Both the position numbers and the translations under genes were made by a program. From positions 992,001 through 1,056,000 of the forward strand of contig JAULSR010000004.1 in NCBI GenBank assembly GCA_030512295.1: a DNA stretch of 64,000 nt, read 5' to 3'. Source of the DNA: Bombardia bombarda. Lineage: Eukaryota; Ascomycota; Sordariomycetes; Sordariales; Lasiosphaeriaceae. Each line of letters starts with the position of its first letter. Within the stretch, counting starts at the first letter, position 1. This document shows, in pieces, positions 24,136 to 35,990 of the stretch. Under the pieces are notes generated by a model. The model did not search any database. It had not been told where the DNA came from and saw nothing but the letters and a program-made list of their open reading frames with translations.

Positions 24136-25425
24136 GGTGGTGAACAAACGGGGACAAAGGCTCTTCTCGGTGTGCCGCCAAGGCACATGCCTATAGGCCT
24201 ACTTGGCTGCAAGACGAAGGGTGCGATAGGAGACAATATAATGGAGGATGGAGAGCTGCAGTATTTGATACAGAGCCTGTAAATGAAGACAGAAGGCGCG
24301 AGCAAGTTCGGACGGACGGGCGGGAGTGTTTGTGCGGCGAGAGAGCTCCTAGGCCGGGCCAGGCGGGCGGGCAAGATGGGTTGGTGGAAGATGTCACGGC
24401 TTAGTGGGTACCTTATATCTATTGCGTGCCTCGAGTCACCATCGTTCTTTCCATCTTCGGCGTGAGGGGGCCCGCAGCGGCGAGGTTCCATAAGTACCAA
24501 ACGGTTCTCGTCATAGGACCTAGGAGGGCAAGAGCGACGGTCAGTCTTGCCAGCCTGTCAGGGTGAACTGCAGCCCGGGCCTCTTTTCATCCCATCCAGT
24601 CCACCGTCACCGCCAATTCACGGTCGCTTTGCGAACCCAGGGGAGAAAGTCACCTGGCTGGGCTTTTGGCAATCACGCAGGCCGGGAATCCAAAAAGACG
24701 TACTGGCTTGCCACACAGGGGTGCACCGGACACTGGCCTGTGTCATCCTTAAAGATCTCTCCGGACACACCTCATTGATGGGTAAGGTGCCGAACTTGCT
24801 AGGCATCTGGTGCCAGTGTCACTGCAGCTCGAGTGGGATCGGAAGGTCGTGCGCTTCTCGGGAGTGTGTGACTCGAAATATGACACGGCATAAATTTGCG
24901 GCCAGGTACCAGTGTTGTCTTGTTCGAATTTCTTTTGCCCGTTAATATATCGCTGCCGTCCGGAGAACGAACATGGGAAGGCACAACGGTGCTATTGTGA
25001 CAATGGCCGTGGGAGAAAGGGAGAAATGAGGTGCTGGATTGAAATGTGGCTGGTTTGAAGCATCGGTCCCTTTATGTTTCGTCGTGGATACTTTTCATTC
25101 AGCTGACTCCTTGCCTTAGCTTGTGCTGAAAGGATGCATATTCTCCACCTCTTGGACTCTGTTAATAGTAGTGACCAAACGAGAAGGCAGACGCATCTCA
25201 GCTCAGACTTTGCATAAATACTGACACTTCCGAATGCCCAGGTAAGGACACTGATACACCCACCTCACCTATCTGCCAGAAGCCAGCCAGCCAAACGCAC
25301 CTCATCATCATAAACAGCCCAAACCCTCATCCACGAACATCCAAAACAAAACAAAAGAAAAGCCCACACACAAACACAACCCGCTAATGCTTATAAATAA
25401 CCACACAGCGCCATAATACAAGCTA
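24136..25425. other. Intergenic, no gene recognised
   Basis: 1.29 kb between the orphan gene start and the 3' end of the PLC-like gene. No convincing frame, RNA or repeat was seen. Confidence 0.6.
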
Positions 25426-26637
25426 CTACCCAATCACCGCCACCGCTACCGCCAAAAACCAAACCAGCGCAATCGTCCGCTTGCCCGCCGTCCTCCCCCC
25501 TCCATACAATCTCAACGACAACGCCGAGCTACTACTAGACCTACTCACCACCCTCCCCGTCACCTCCCCCTTCGCAAGCCCATTCAGCTCATCCGCCGCC
25601 TCGATCGCCGGCCCCTGGTCATAAAAATCCACCAGCACGTACACCGGCTTCGTCTGTCCCCACTCCTTTGTACACTTTTGCGCATGCGTCCCCAGCGCGC
25701 CTGTCGTCACGTTACTCGGACTATTCGTCGTGCCGATATCACTCACATTGGGAATCTCGATGCTGGAGCTGAGCGCCGTGTAGGCAAAGTGGTTCATGAG
25801 CGGCATCATACCCTTCTCGATGGCGGAACTCGCCGGACCGGCAGACGAGGGGCGGTCCAGCACGCAGGTGAAGTTGGACAGGCTGGTGACGTCGTAGGGC
25901 GTCTCAAACACGTGGGTGAACTCGTCGAGGAGGTAGGGATAGGAGGCGGAGTAGGTGATGGAGGCGACGAAGGCGACCAGGCGCGTATTGGCGGTGATCA
26001 TTTCTTGGAGGGTGGGCCAGGTGGCTGAGGAGGAGGAGGAGGAGGAGGAGGAGGAGGAGGAGGAGGTTGGGGACTTTGGCGTGTAGCCATACGTGGCGAT
26101 GCCGGAGTTCTCAAAGGCTGCGCCAAAGGACGACGCCGGTTCGTTGTCTGAGTTGACGAGGAGGATGGTGATGACTTCGTTTGGGTTGTTGTCCAGCCAG
26201 AAGCTGATCTTGGAGAGCCAGGCCTCGAGGGTGCCTGCGTCGAGGAGGGCGCAGGAGGTGTGACAGAGCTCGAGGGTGCCGTTGGAGTTGTGGACCTGGG
26301 CTTGGAGGAGTCTGATGCCGGCGGAGAGTGCTGCTGTTGCGTTGAAGTATTGGTTGCCGGCGAGGCTGTTGCCGGTGCTGGCGTCTCGGAGGAAGGAGCT
26401 GTCGTGGGCGCCCATGTAGGTGATATTGTTATATGCTCGGGAGCATAAAAATGGTGAGTTGTTGCATGCTGCGGTTGCGGTTGATGCAGCATTTTTTGTC
26501 GTCGTTGTTGTTGCTTTCAAAGTCGAGGTGGCGGAAATGCTTGTAGTTGTTGAGCCAAATATACCCTGAGGAGTAGAATGCACGACCGTTGCCAATGATA
26601 ACAGTGCTGTCGCAGCTGACAGCAGTGGTTTTACCAT
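25426..26637 (-). CDS. Secreted GPI-anchored PLC-like phosphodiesterase (PI-PLC X-type TIM barrel)
   Basis: 403 aa, one exon. ATG at 26637 opens a signal peptide (VKPLLSAATALLSLATVVHS), followed by a Thr/Ala/Ser-rich spacer. The PLC-like domain starts near residue 58 (ACNNSPFLCSRAYNNITYMGAHDS). It has the two His expected of the PLC-X barrel, H78 in GAHDS and H126 in LCHTSC, with LRLLQAQVH between them. A run of about 13 Ser (residues 192-205, coded by TCC repeats) interrupts the barrel. The C-terminus has a small-residue cluster (YGGGRTAGKR) followed by a hydrophobic tail (IALVWFLAVAVAVIG), a typical GPI signal. Several NxT/S sites are present. The enzyme substrate is not known for this fungal group; it probably acts at the cell surface. 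Confidence 0.88.
   Translation of the reverse strand: MVKPLLSAATALLSLATVVHSTPQGIFGSTTTSISATSTLKATTTTTKNAASTATAACNNSPFLCSRAYNNITYMGAHDSSFLRDASTGNSLAGNQYFNATAALSAGIRLLQAQVHNSNGTLELCHTSCALLDAGTLEAWLSKISFWLDNNPNEVITILLVNSDNEPASSFGAAFENSGIATYGYTPKSPTSSSSSSSSSSSSSATWPTLQEMITANTRLVAFVASITYSASYPYLLDEFTHVFETPYDVTSLSNFTCVLDRPSSAGPASSAIEKGMMPLMNHFAYTALSSSIEIPNVSDIGTTNSPSNVTTGALGTHAQKCTKEWGQTKPVYVLVDFYDQGPAIEAADELNGLAKGEVTGRVVSRSSSSSALSLRLYGGGRTAGKRTIALVWFLAVAVAVIG
26028..26064 (-). repeat. TCC trinucleotide tract coding poly-Ser in the PLC-like gene
   Basis: About 12 GAG/GGA units on the + strand (TCC on the coding strand) give a Ser run inside the catalytic domain, probably in a loop. Confidence 0.85.
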
Positions 26638-28077
26638 TTTGCTGTGTTGAGCTGCAATACTACTATAGTTCTGCCAAAGGGAAAAGAAGATCAACCGGTG
26701 AAGAAATATATAAACAACAATTGGGCTCAGGGTGTTTATGGACACAAGCAAGACAAATGTAAACAACGTGGAATAAAGTAAATCTGTAGAAGGGGGAGCC
26801 AAGACTGAGCAGTCCGTGCCGCTGGGCACAAACCAAAGGTATATATTTAATAAGACGGATAGGCAGTACCATTCCGCTTGGAATCAAACTCGTCTTTGCC
26901 CCAGCCGGCAACGTAGTAGCAGCAGTCACTTCAAGGCTCAAAGCTCAAAGCTTCCCTCAGAGGCGGAGCCCGTCATTGCGTAGACACTTCATGCTAGTCC
27001 GTCCCTCTCAGTCACCAAGGACGTCAGCGACGTCTCAAAAAGTCCATTCATCCGCTCCATCCGTTTCTACCAATACCAAGGGTATTTCCCGGATTATTGG
27101 CTAACAGCCGATTGGCAGGGCTGAAACTCATAAGACGCATGGTATCCCACCCTCATAGATGCGCATATATAGTGTGTGTGCCGTGGTTACTGCGATGCGA
27201 ATCTCCAATAAAATCAGTGCCATGTCAAGAAAACTCGGGAAGATGATGGGCCTAACGGTCAACCAAATGATATACATGCGTCATGGACGATCCAGTTTTA
27301 GCTCGCAGTAGGTATCTATGTAGGCAGTGTTTGAAACCGTGGCCCAAGGCGAAAAATCTTTTCTCAACTTGCCGAGAGAAATCGCGTTCACCTAGGGTGG
27401 GTAGTCTGGGAATAATCACTGATGTGGCGGACAGTTGAAGGAGTCGTCGTGGATTGTGGGTCCTTGATGACGACTCCAAGACCCTTGGGCCCTTGAACCC
27501 GACGGGTCTCTCCGCTTGGAGTTTCTAAAATCGCTATTTATAGCGAATAAGTAGCTGCAGTGCAAGTCCAGAATATGGGCTACAACTTTGTTTGTTTAGT
27601 ATTCGGCTAAGGGGAAGATACGAGCAACGCTAATAGGAATTGAAGCGGATGGGATGGTTAGATGAAGGATATTCTTGAATATGGCGGCTTGTGATGTATA
27701 TACTGGAATGATAAAGCTAGGGGCTTCGAAGACTGCCCACAGTAGTTGCGCTGGTAACCCAGATCTGACAGGAATAAGGGAGTATAGCAAGGACCCCAGG
27801 AATAGCTGCAGACAATCGACAGTTGAGAAGTAATTCTCGAACGGGCCTTCACTGAATGTTTCCAAAACTTCGGAAGAAACATATTCCTGATACATACCCA
27901 CATGCTCTCACATATAGGCACTTTAGGTAGTCTGGGTCCAATGAGCACAACAAAGAACATACCTGATAACAACACACCCTAAAATGCTCTGTGGTCTTTC
28001 CGTTTGCTGGACTACAATTCCCATTCCATTGTATCCATAGACCTCCAACGTTCGACCTAGTCTCGCTCGTCCGCGCA
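26638..28077. other. Intergenic, no gene recognised
   Basis: 1.44 kb between the PLC-like start and the CDC37 stop. Minus-strand frames at 27596-27975 and 27849-28106 are short, without motifs, and one overlaps the CDC37 3' end out of frame. Confidence 0.6.
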
Positions 28078-29694
28078 CTACTCTGGATCACTAGCCGGGT
28101 CATCAACCGGGTTATCGGTATGCTTTGCCTCCTCCTCTAATCTTTTTAGCTCCTCCTTCCCCTCCTCTGTCGTCGCATCGATGATCTTTTCATCGAGACT
28201 CAGAATACCAGCCTAGTTGTTGTAAACTCGTTAGCATTCAATCTCGCGCAAAGTACCACGCATATTTTCTTACCTCTCCAAGTTTAGCCACCAAGTCCTC
28301 CGCATCAGGCACCTTCATCTCGCCAAGCACCACATTCACCTTATCCAGGCTCCCCGTCTCCAACGCCTTCTGCATCTTAGGCTCGAAACTCTCAAAGATC
28401 GCCCGCGCGGCCTGTTCCTCCGGATCTGCGCTGTCCTTGGGCGGAATCGTAATGTTGATGACCGTGTTCAGGTCGACCGCATGCAGCTGGATCTGCTCCT
28501 CGCCAACCTTACCCTCAGCCTTATCCTTCGCCTGCTGCTTGGCAATCTCGCGCGACCTGTTCTTGATCGTCATGTACTGATCCTGCACATCCTTGAAGAA
28601 GACGGCCTGGGCCTGGTGCCCGGGCGTGGTGATGCGCTTGAAGAACATGGCCACACCGTCGCGGCCGAGGGCGCGGCAGTACTGCAGGAGGAGAGCCTGG
28701 TGCACACAGTTGCGCGCGTAGTCGTCGTGGCCGTCTATTTGAGCTTCGAAAGCCAGCAGGAGAAGGCCGTCGGTCTCTTTCTCTGTCAGGATCTCGGGAT
28801 GGTCCGAGAGGAAGGCAAGGCTCTGGCGGTAGTCGTTGGACTTGATCTGGGCGAACTGGCGCGCGAGAGGAGACGCATTAATATCCTCCTCGTCGTCGCT
28901 TTCTTCGTCTTTGCTCTCTGCTGGTAAGGCTGATGGGGTGGTGGAGAAGTTCGGGTTTAGGAGCTCGGCCTTGTTGGAGTCCTTCTTAGCTCCTGAGCCC
29001 TCGGGCTGCTTCGACTTGTTGACAAATGAGGTGTCAAAGCCCGTGTGGATGCTCTCGCTCGTAATCTTGCGGCCCTCCTCCTTCTCCAGCTCATCGAGCT
29101 TCTTGTGCAACTCAGACTGGAGATCAGTGACTTTTTGGAGATGCTCCCCAATCTCATCTACCACGGCGCCATATCTTTTATTCTGCCCAACCTTCTTCTC
29201 GTCTAGCGCCTTGTTCACCTGGTCCAGAAGGGTTGCCATCATCTTGGTATATGTCGGCAGCTGTTCCTCCGAGTCGTGGACGCCAGCGGGTCGCGGAGGT
29301 GGCTGGTCGTCCTTGGGATCGAGTGATGCTGCTGACGCCATGAGGGCCTGGAAAGCAACCTCGCCGGGGTTCCGCGTCTCGGCCTCGGCGGCAAGGGACT
29401 TGAGGGAGTTGAGAAGAGATGAGATGCGCTTGATCAAGGCATCGTTGATGATGCGTTCATACTTCAGTGTCTCGATCTGGTTCTTGCGTTGCTGGCGCTC
29501 GGCGTGTATCTGGCTCTGCTTGGCGCGAATAAAGGAGCGCTTGTCGACATTGGGGTGTACCTCGATGTCTGAATCGTCGCTGAGCTCCAGCGCATCCTGG
29601 GAGGCCGAGTGGTCAGCACGTTGTCTTGCTTTACAATAACAAAGCAGCTCTGTGAAGAATACAAACATACCCACTTGCTGTAGTCGACCGGCAT
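28078..29694 (-). CDS. CDC37: Hsp90 co-chaperone Cdc37
   Basis: Cdc37 delivers protein kinases to Hsp90 in the cytosol. Exons are 29671-29694, 28274-29596 and 28078-28212 (introns 74 and 61 nt), giving 493 aa, normal for fungi. The first exon codes only MPVDYSKW. The junction gives KWDALELSDDSDIEVHPNVD, the conserved N-terminus containing the CK2 phosphosite Ser in an SDDSD context. A basic helical kinase-binding region follows (RSFIRAKQSQIHAER), then the Hsp90-binding middle domain with coiled-coil stretches near residues 40-90 and 145-180. The C-terminal exon codes the acidic end (LDEKIIDATTEEGKEELKR). A decarboxylase gene lies 305 bp upstream on the same strand. Confidence 0.96.
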
Positions 29695-29999
29695 TGTGAT
29701 GGTTATCGTAGGAACTTTATTCGGTATGGTGTTTATAGAGGGCCCAAAAAAAATCGCGGCTACGAAACAAGAAAAAAAAAGCCTTGAGAAGCTGTCAATA
29801 TGCTTGCTATATACAAGTCGGTGCCTACAAAAACATAGAAGAGTTGGAAGTGGCTGGGCGCGCCGTGACGACGAAACTCAAGAGCAGTTGCTGGCGGGGT
29901 AGCTCCTGAGAGGGGCGGCGGAGGGGAGGGAGCCAGGTGGGGCAGAACTTAGAAGGGCGTGGTAAAAATGAGAAGGTGCCCGTCATTTCAGCAACCTCA
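29695..29999. other. Spacer upstream of CDC37
   Basis: 305 bp with two short A-rich runs; presumed CDC37 promoter and 3' end of the decarboxylase gene. Nothing else is seen. Confidence 0.6.
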
Positions 30000-30470
30000 C
30001 TACGACTGCCTCTCCAACCTCTGGCTCCAATTCTTATTATACAAGCCATATTCCACTTCAAGTTCTCCCTCACTGCCGCTCTTGATTCCCAACCCGCCCA
30101 CTCCACACTCACGTGGGCTCTTCTCCCCGAGCCCATGCGGACTGTTCCTAAGTCTCTTAAACACCTTCAGAGCATTGTTCCTGCCAATATCCGCAAGGTC
30201 GCGATTGCTGATGGGAACATGTTCGTCAAACCACACGCAGCCGTTCGGGATGCTTTCAAACGGGTAATCAATCGCGAACATGATTGACTCGGCACCGGTT
30301 TCCTGCAGCGCGCAGAGCAGCGCCGGCGTCGAGAAGTGGCCCGACGTGGTGATGAAGAGCTGCGTCCCGAAATAGTCCCTGACCAGCTTGTCCTTGGCCA
30401 TGGGCATGTCGGGAAACCGGGCTCGGTTGAGCTTATGGTCGATGCGGTAGAGATCATAGGGGCTAGAATG

Positions 30471-30502
<32 letters not shown>

Positions 30503-31248
30503 AATCAGCCATCATCACTACCTTACCTGACCCAGGTTAGATAAGATACTCACATATGCTCCCCCATATGTCCCATCACAATCTTCAGCTTCGGAAACCG
30601 ATCAAGCACGCCAGCCGTCACGATGCCCAGCACATGCATCCCAATCCGGTGCGCGTACCCCAACGCCGAGTACGCAAGCCACGGCCTGTCCTTCCACATG
30701 AGCTCATGAACCAGCGGCGTCGGCTCGCGCGGGTGCATGTACACGGGCGCCTCGAGCTCCTCCGCCACGGCCCAAAAGGCATCGTACTCGGGCCTGTCGA
30801 GGAATAGCATCGTGTTCTTGTCCGCGCCCGCGCTCTGGTAGTCGTTGATGATGGCGCCCACGAACCCCGTCTTCTCCGTCATGCAGCGCCGGAGCTCGCG
30901 CCCGGCCTGCGCCGCGTCGTGCAGGCTCAGCGACGCCAGCGCCGCGAACCGGCCCGGGTTGCGGCCGACCTCGGCCTCGAGCCGGTCGTTGGCGAGGCTG
31001 GCAAGGTGCTCGGCTTCTGTGGCGTCGGTCACGCCCTGTGGGCCCGACGACGAGAGCGAGAGCACCATCATCTCCACCCCGTTCTCGTCCATCTGCTGGA
31101 GCCGCGTGCCGTGCACGTCGAGCAGGTTGGCGATCAGGTCCCCGCCGATGACTCCCTTGGGCGCGAGCTTGGAGACATCGTATGCCTTGAAGTTCTCCGG
31201 GATGGCCCATGCCTCTTCTAGGGCGATCTTGCCGTACATTTTTGACAC
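30000..31248 (-). CDS. Amidohydrolase-2 family decarboxylase (2,3-dihydroxybenzoate decarboxylase-like)
   Basis: Family members decarboxylate hydroxybenzoates such as 2,3-dihydroxybenzoate without a redox cofactor, using a divalent metal. Exons are 30554-31248 and 30000-30462 with a 91-nt intron, giving 385 aa. A second ATG three codons in (31239) is an equally good start and gives MYGKIALEEAW. The metal/catalytic set is seen: Glu in ALEEAW, His in VYMHPREP, GHMGEHIPY across the junction, and Asp in FAIDYPFE. Ala follows the EE, as in 2,3-dihydroxybenzoate decarboxylases, where gamma-resorcylate enzymes have His. WFDEHVPIS and DIGRNNALKVF near the end are typical. About 45 residues follow where relatives usually stop, so an unmodelled 3' intron or a tail is possible. 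No pathway genes lie beside it. Confidence 0.88.
30471..30501 (-). repeat. 31-nt poly-A (poly-T on the coding strand) inside the decarboxylase intron
   Basis: An uninterrupted A run on + lies 7 nt from the 3' splice site, so on the gene strand it is a 31-T polypyrimidine tract followed by CATTCTAG. Confidence 0.95.
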
Positions 31249-32151
31249 AACTGTGTACGTAATTGCTTAACTGGTGACGTCTTTGAAGAATGAAAATGAG
31301 TTAGGTTATGTCTATGGACGACTCGTTTGTGACGAGTTTTCTGAGCAGGAGGTACATAGTATTCACCACCCGTCCCTTCTCCTCACGCCTTCATCCCCCT
31401 CCCCGCAGTCACATCACAGGGCCCAGGTAGATGAACGGGGCTGATTGGCTTCCAACGACGACTCACTTCGAGCACAATTGCCGATGTGCCTTGGCTGAAG
31501 CCGAGCCAGAACCGAGTAAACATATGTTACAGTCCCTCCTTGAATGTGGAGAAAATGCCAAACGCTTGATTGATCCCGAGGTCTTTGGCGTGCCCCTTTT
31601 CATACCACCACCCCATATCCCACTATGCAACATACTTACCTTGACACTATATATGGTTAACTGTATATCATCTCATATCACTGAAAACTACCGCGGCACA
31701 ACAACCCTATCATGGACTTGCACTCATGGACGTAAATCCTGCGCCTTATAGCTCTCCTATCTAAAGTCGCTGCCCGCCAAAGCTGACGTTCTCCTATCAG
31801 AACAATAAGAATAACGTAGGCTTGGGTGCCCCGAGCAAAGCGCAAATGCCTGCTAATCGACTGGTAAAGATACTAATACTGGCATAAGTCACCAATCCTT
31901 TCAGGAAAACGATAATGTCAAGCAATGAACTCCCATCCCATTCCTGTAAACCCGTCTATCTCTCGCGATTTGGGATATGAAGATGTACAGACAGATGATG
32001 CCACCACGCCTTCAACGCCTTGGGAGTTTCTCCCTTGCCGCCCAAAATATAAATAAACCGACGAACATTACAATAGTGACTCTCAAGATGAATACACGCG
32101 CATCGTATCCATTGCTGTTTCCTTTCTCCGTTTAACGAAAGAGCAAGACGT
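31249..32151. other. Intergenic, decarboxylase upstream and SMC3 3' end
   Basis: 0.9 kb. A + frame at 31431-31751 has no family features. No other feature was seen. Confidence 0.6.
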
Positions 32152-35100
32152 TCACTTCTTCTCACCCTTGACGAACTCGAGTGCATCTTCCGTCGGAACG
32201 CAGCCGATAGTGCTCGTCTTATTATGGAACGTCACACCATAGCACTTGTTGGCGACGTGCACGATCTCGGGGCGGAAAGTAGTGCAGATGAACTGGGTAT
32301 GCTGCGTCTTGGAGATGGAGTCCAAGAGACCCGCCACGGCTGTGCGGTACTGTGCGTCGAGGTTGGCGTCGACCTCGTCGAAGATGACAAACGGGCTGGA
32401 CTCGGCAGCCTGGAGGGCAAAGATGAGGCAGAGCGCACACAAACCTGTAGTGCAGGTAGGTAAATGTTAGCATTCTCATAAGACGTAATTTGCAACAGAT
32501 GAACACAAATGGTAATTGCTTACTTTTCTGACCACCGCTGAGCTGCTGAATCTTCTGCTGCTCGTCCATGACCTTGGAGTTGAAGGAAACGCTAATGCCC
32601 ACTCCGGTGTAGTTCTCCACCCCGGCCGGTTCCTCGTCAGAGTCTTCGTGATTGCGGTTCTTACCGCGATCAGCCTTGCGTTGAATGACAAGACGTCCGT
32701 GACCGGCCGGAACAAGCTGTTCAAAGATGGTCGCAAACTCCTTGGACACTTGCTTGAACGTTCTCTCGATGGCCTCGTCCTTAGCCTGGTCGAGATGCTC
32801 AATCAGCTCCTCGATAGAGGATTGCGAGCTGTCAAGCTCCTCCCGCCGCTTAAGTAACTGGTCTCGCTGCGTGGTGAAGTTGTTGTACTGATCATACGCC
32901 TTCTTGTTGATGTTCTTGTACTTCTTCAAGGCCTCGTTCACCTTCCTAAGTTTCGTCTCGATCTAGATATTTGCGGTCAGTGGGACAAGTTCGTCTTGAT
33001 CCTATCAAGCTGCTGTTGCACTTACCAATTCGGATTTCATCTTCTCGTATTTCTGGCTAAACGCCTCTTCAGGCAAGATACCGAGATCCCTAATATTCTT
33101 GGCATATTCGGCGCCTTGGCTAGTGAGACGAGCCTTCATCTGGATGTTCTTCTCCATCTTCTTCTGATAGTGGTCGATGCGCTTCTGAAGCTCTTGTTGG
33201 TCCTGCTCCTTCTGTGCCTTCTGAGTCTCCAAATCGGCAATTTCGCTCTTAGCCTCCTCTATCTTTTCGTCATTTTCCTGGAGTTGCCGCTCGATGTCGG
33301 CAGCATTCTTCTGCGCCTTTTTAAGCTCCTTTTGGGCATCCTTGTAGCTTCCACTGCCACCAGTACTGGAGTTCTCAAAAGCCTGACTCCGGAGCTGGTC
33401 CTCTTGAGGTCTTAGATGTACTTGCAGCTGCGTCTCCAATGCCCTCTTCTTGCCTTCCAGCTCCATCCTGTTCTTGCTGATTTCTTTGAGCTGCTGCGTC
33501 AGCCGGTGCTCTTCGGCACTGAACTCCTCAAGCTGGCGTTCCTCGCCAGAAGATAGTGCCTTTTTGAACTCCGATGCCAGTTCAGCCCGATGATCGGCGA
33601 GTTTATCATCGAACTCTTTCAAGTTCTTTTCAATCTCGGCGAGGCGCCGCTCAGCGTCCTCCAGATGGGCTCGTTCGCGTTCCAGCTGCGAAATCTTACT
33701 CCGCAAGTCAGCCTTTAGAGGCTCAAAACTGCGCTCAAACTGATGCATCTGCTGCTCGAGCTTTTGCTCCTCGCCATTAGCGCTCGTGACCTTTTGGTCT
33801 ATCGTCTCAATCTTTTTCCTGATCGCATCAGCCTCTGCTAGTTGACGCTCATATTCATCGCGCGACTCGTGAACTTTGCGCACTGCCTCTAATCGCGACT
33901 TGCGCGAGTCGACATAGCCTCCAGTCATTGCGCCTTTCTTATTTGTAGTGTCTCCATCTGGAGTGATAGCATCCAGACCAAGGTTCCGAGCGTACTGGGA
34001 AGCAATCACCAAGTTAGGACAGACAATGGTGCGTCCAAAGACTTGCTGAAATGCCTTTTCGTATTTCGGCTCGAATGTGATTTTGTTAATGAGCGCCTGG
34101 GCATCTGCAGATCTGGGCATGTTGTGCAATTGCCTAGATCGTAGTTGCTCAAGAGGCATGAATGTCAATCTCCCCCCGCGGGTTTTGTAAAGATGTTCGG
34201 AGAGCATGGTGCCGGTCTTCTCGTTATCGACCACATAGTGGAACAAAGAATTGCCCGCAACTTGCTCGACTGGTAGCCGATAGACCTCTACTGGCACGTC
34301 CATCAACTCTGCCAGAGTTCCATAGGCGCCGGGAATATCCCTCTCCCGCTTCAGCCGCCTGATCGTCTCAAGGCCCTTGGATGTCGCAGAATCCATGGAC
34401 TGGGAGAGTTGCTTCTCGGCTTTGTCTCTCGCTGCCCGAATATTGGAAATATGTGATGTGAGCTTTTCGTCTTCGCGCTGGAGGGCTTTCCTCTCTTCTT
34501 GTAGCTGCTCCAGGACATCTCGAGCCTTGGACAACTGTTCGCCCAGGGCGCCTCGCCGTCCGCCATAGCCCTCAATCTGAGTACGAGTTTTCTGAATATC
34601 CTTCTCCAGCTTGGCGATGGAAGCCTTGACTGATTCGACTTGCTCTTGCGCATCCATCCCGTTGGCCTTTTGCGAGCCAAGAGAGTCTGTGATCTCATTA
34701 ATCTCACGCTTGAGATACGCATCACGGTCGGCCTTGGCCTTGAACTGAGTGCTCCGCGTTTGTTTGGTTAAAAGGCGATTTCGTCCAGCTTTTGCATGAT
34801 CTCGCTCAGCCCTGATATTGGCTTCTTCAGCCTTCCACTTCTCAAAGTCGGGGCTAATCTTGGTGAGTTCTGCCTCCGCCTCTTGAATTCTACGCCTGAC
34901 GTCCTCCAATTCGGCCTCCTGCTTGCGCTGCTCCTGCTCGCGAGCGTGGCGAGTCTCGTCAAGGTTCTTCGCCTTGAGCTCTGCCTTCGCTCTTGCTCGA
35001 GCACTGTCTTTGCGGTCTTCGTCCAGTTGGGCTCGCTCGATGCGCAGCAGTTCTAAATTCTGCTTCATCTTCAAAAGGTTCTGCTCCATGGACATAATGT

Positions 35101-35990
35101 TTTTGTCCACCTCTTGAAGACTGGCACGGTCCTTTGTCGAGGCGCCCGCGCCCCCTTGCCGATGGTCTTCGATTTGGGCTAGAGTCGCCTCATTGGTCTG
35201 GGAGAGGCGATGCCAATGGGCGTATTCGAGACATCTGCGCTCCCTGTCTTTCTCTTGAAAGTCACGCAATTCGTTCTTTTCTTCTTCGAGCTCGCTCAGA
35301 CGTTCCTTGATGTAGTCCAAAAGCTCGTCGATTTTTTCACGCTTGCTGTTCGTCTCGGCCATGATCTTGAGCGACTGTATCCTCCGATCATCATAGGTGT
35401 TTGTTCCCGCAATCTCTTTCAAGAGATCAAGTCTCTCAGCCTCCTTCATGTTGGTTATGGCGGCGATGCGGCCCTGGGGCACGATGTAGAAAGGGTTCTC
35501 CTTGGCAAAACCGGCCGTCTCGAGGATTTTGAGAACGTCAGCGCGGGTCTGCACTTTCTTGTCGACCGAATATTCATCTTTTTTCAGGCCGATAGTTCTT
35601 CGGATCACGACCTCGTCGCCAGGTTCGCTGAAGCGCTTGTCGGTATTGTCAAATATGATTTCGACGTATGCCGACATGACGGCCGAGCCAGACCCTTCGT
35701 GCAAAAGAGCCTGACGCTCTTCGCGACTCATATTCGTGTAGGCATCGCTCAGGACGAAGCGAATAGCCGCAAAGAAGTTACTCTTGCCCGAGCCATTGCG
35801 ACCAACAATTACATTGGTTCCGGGGGAAAAGGGTTCGATCACGGTCTGCTCCTTGTAGCTGTCGCAGGCTGTCAGCAAATACAAGACATAATACAACAAA
35901 CACACAAGACACGCGACACGCGCGCTTGAAATGCACAGGCGGTAGCACACACCTTTTAAAGCCTTGTATGATAATCTGCTTGATGTGCAT
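32152..35990 (-). CDS. SMC3: Cohesin subunit SMC3
   Basis: ATPase arm of the cohesin ring, with SMC1 and the kleisin, acting in sister cohesion and loop formation. Exons are 35953-35990, 33026-35858, 32524-32962 and 32152-32444 (introns 94, 63 and 79 nt), giving 1200 aa, the normal length. MHIKQIIIQGFKSYKEQT is the classic start, assembled across intron 1. Walker A is GRNGSGKSN (residues 32-40). The paired conserved Lys (KKDEYSVDKK near 110-120) may correspond to the Eco1 acetylation area. Two long coiled coils flank a hinge at about 520-680 (ELMDVPVEVY, LGLDAITPDGD). The C-terminal head has LSGGQKS (signature, split by intron 3) and VIFDEVDANLD (Walker B). Divergent from MOT1 across 3.2 kb. 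Confidence 0.98.
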
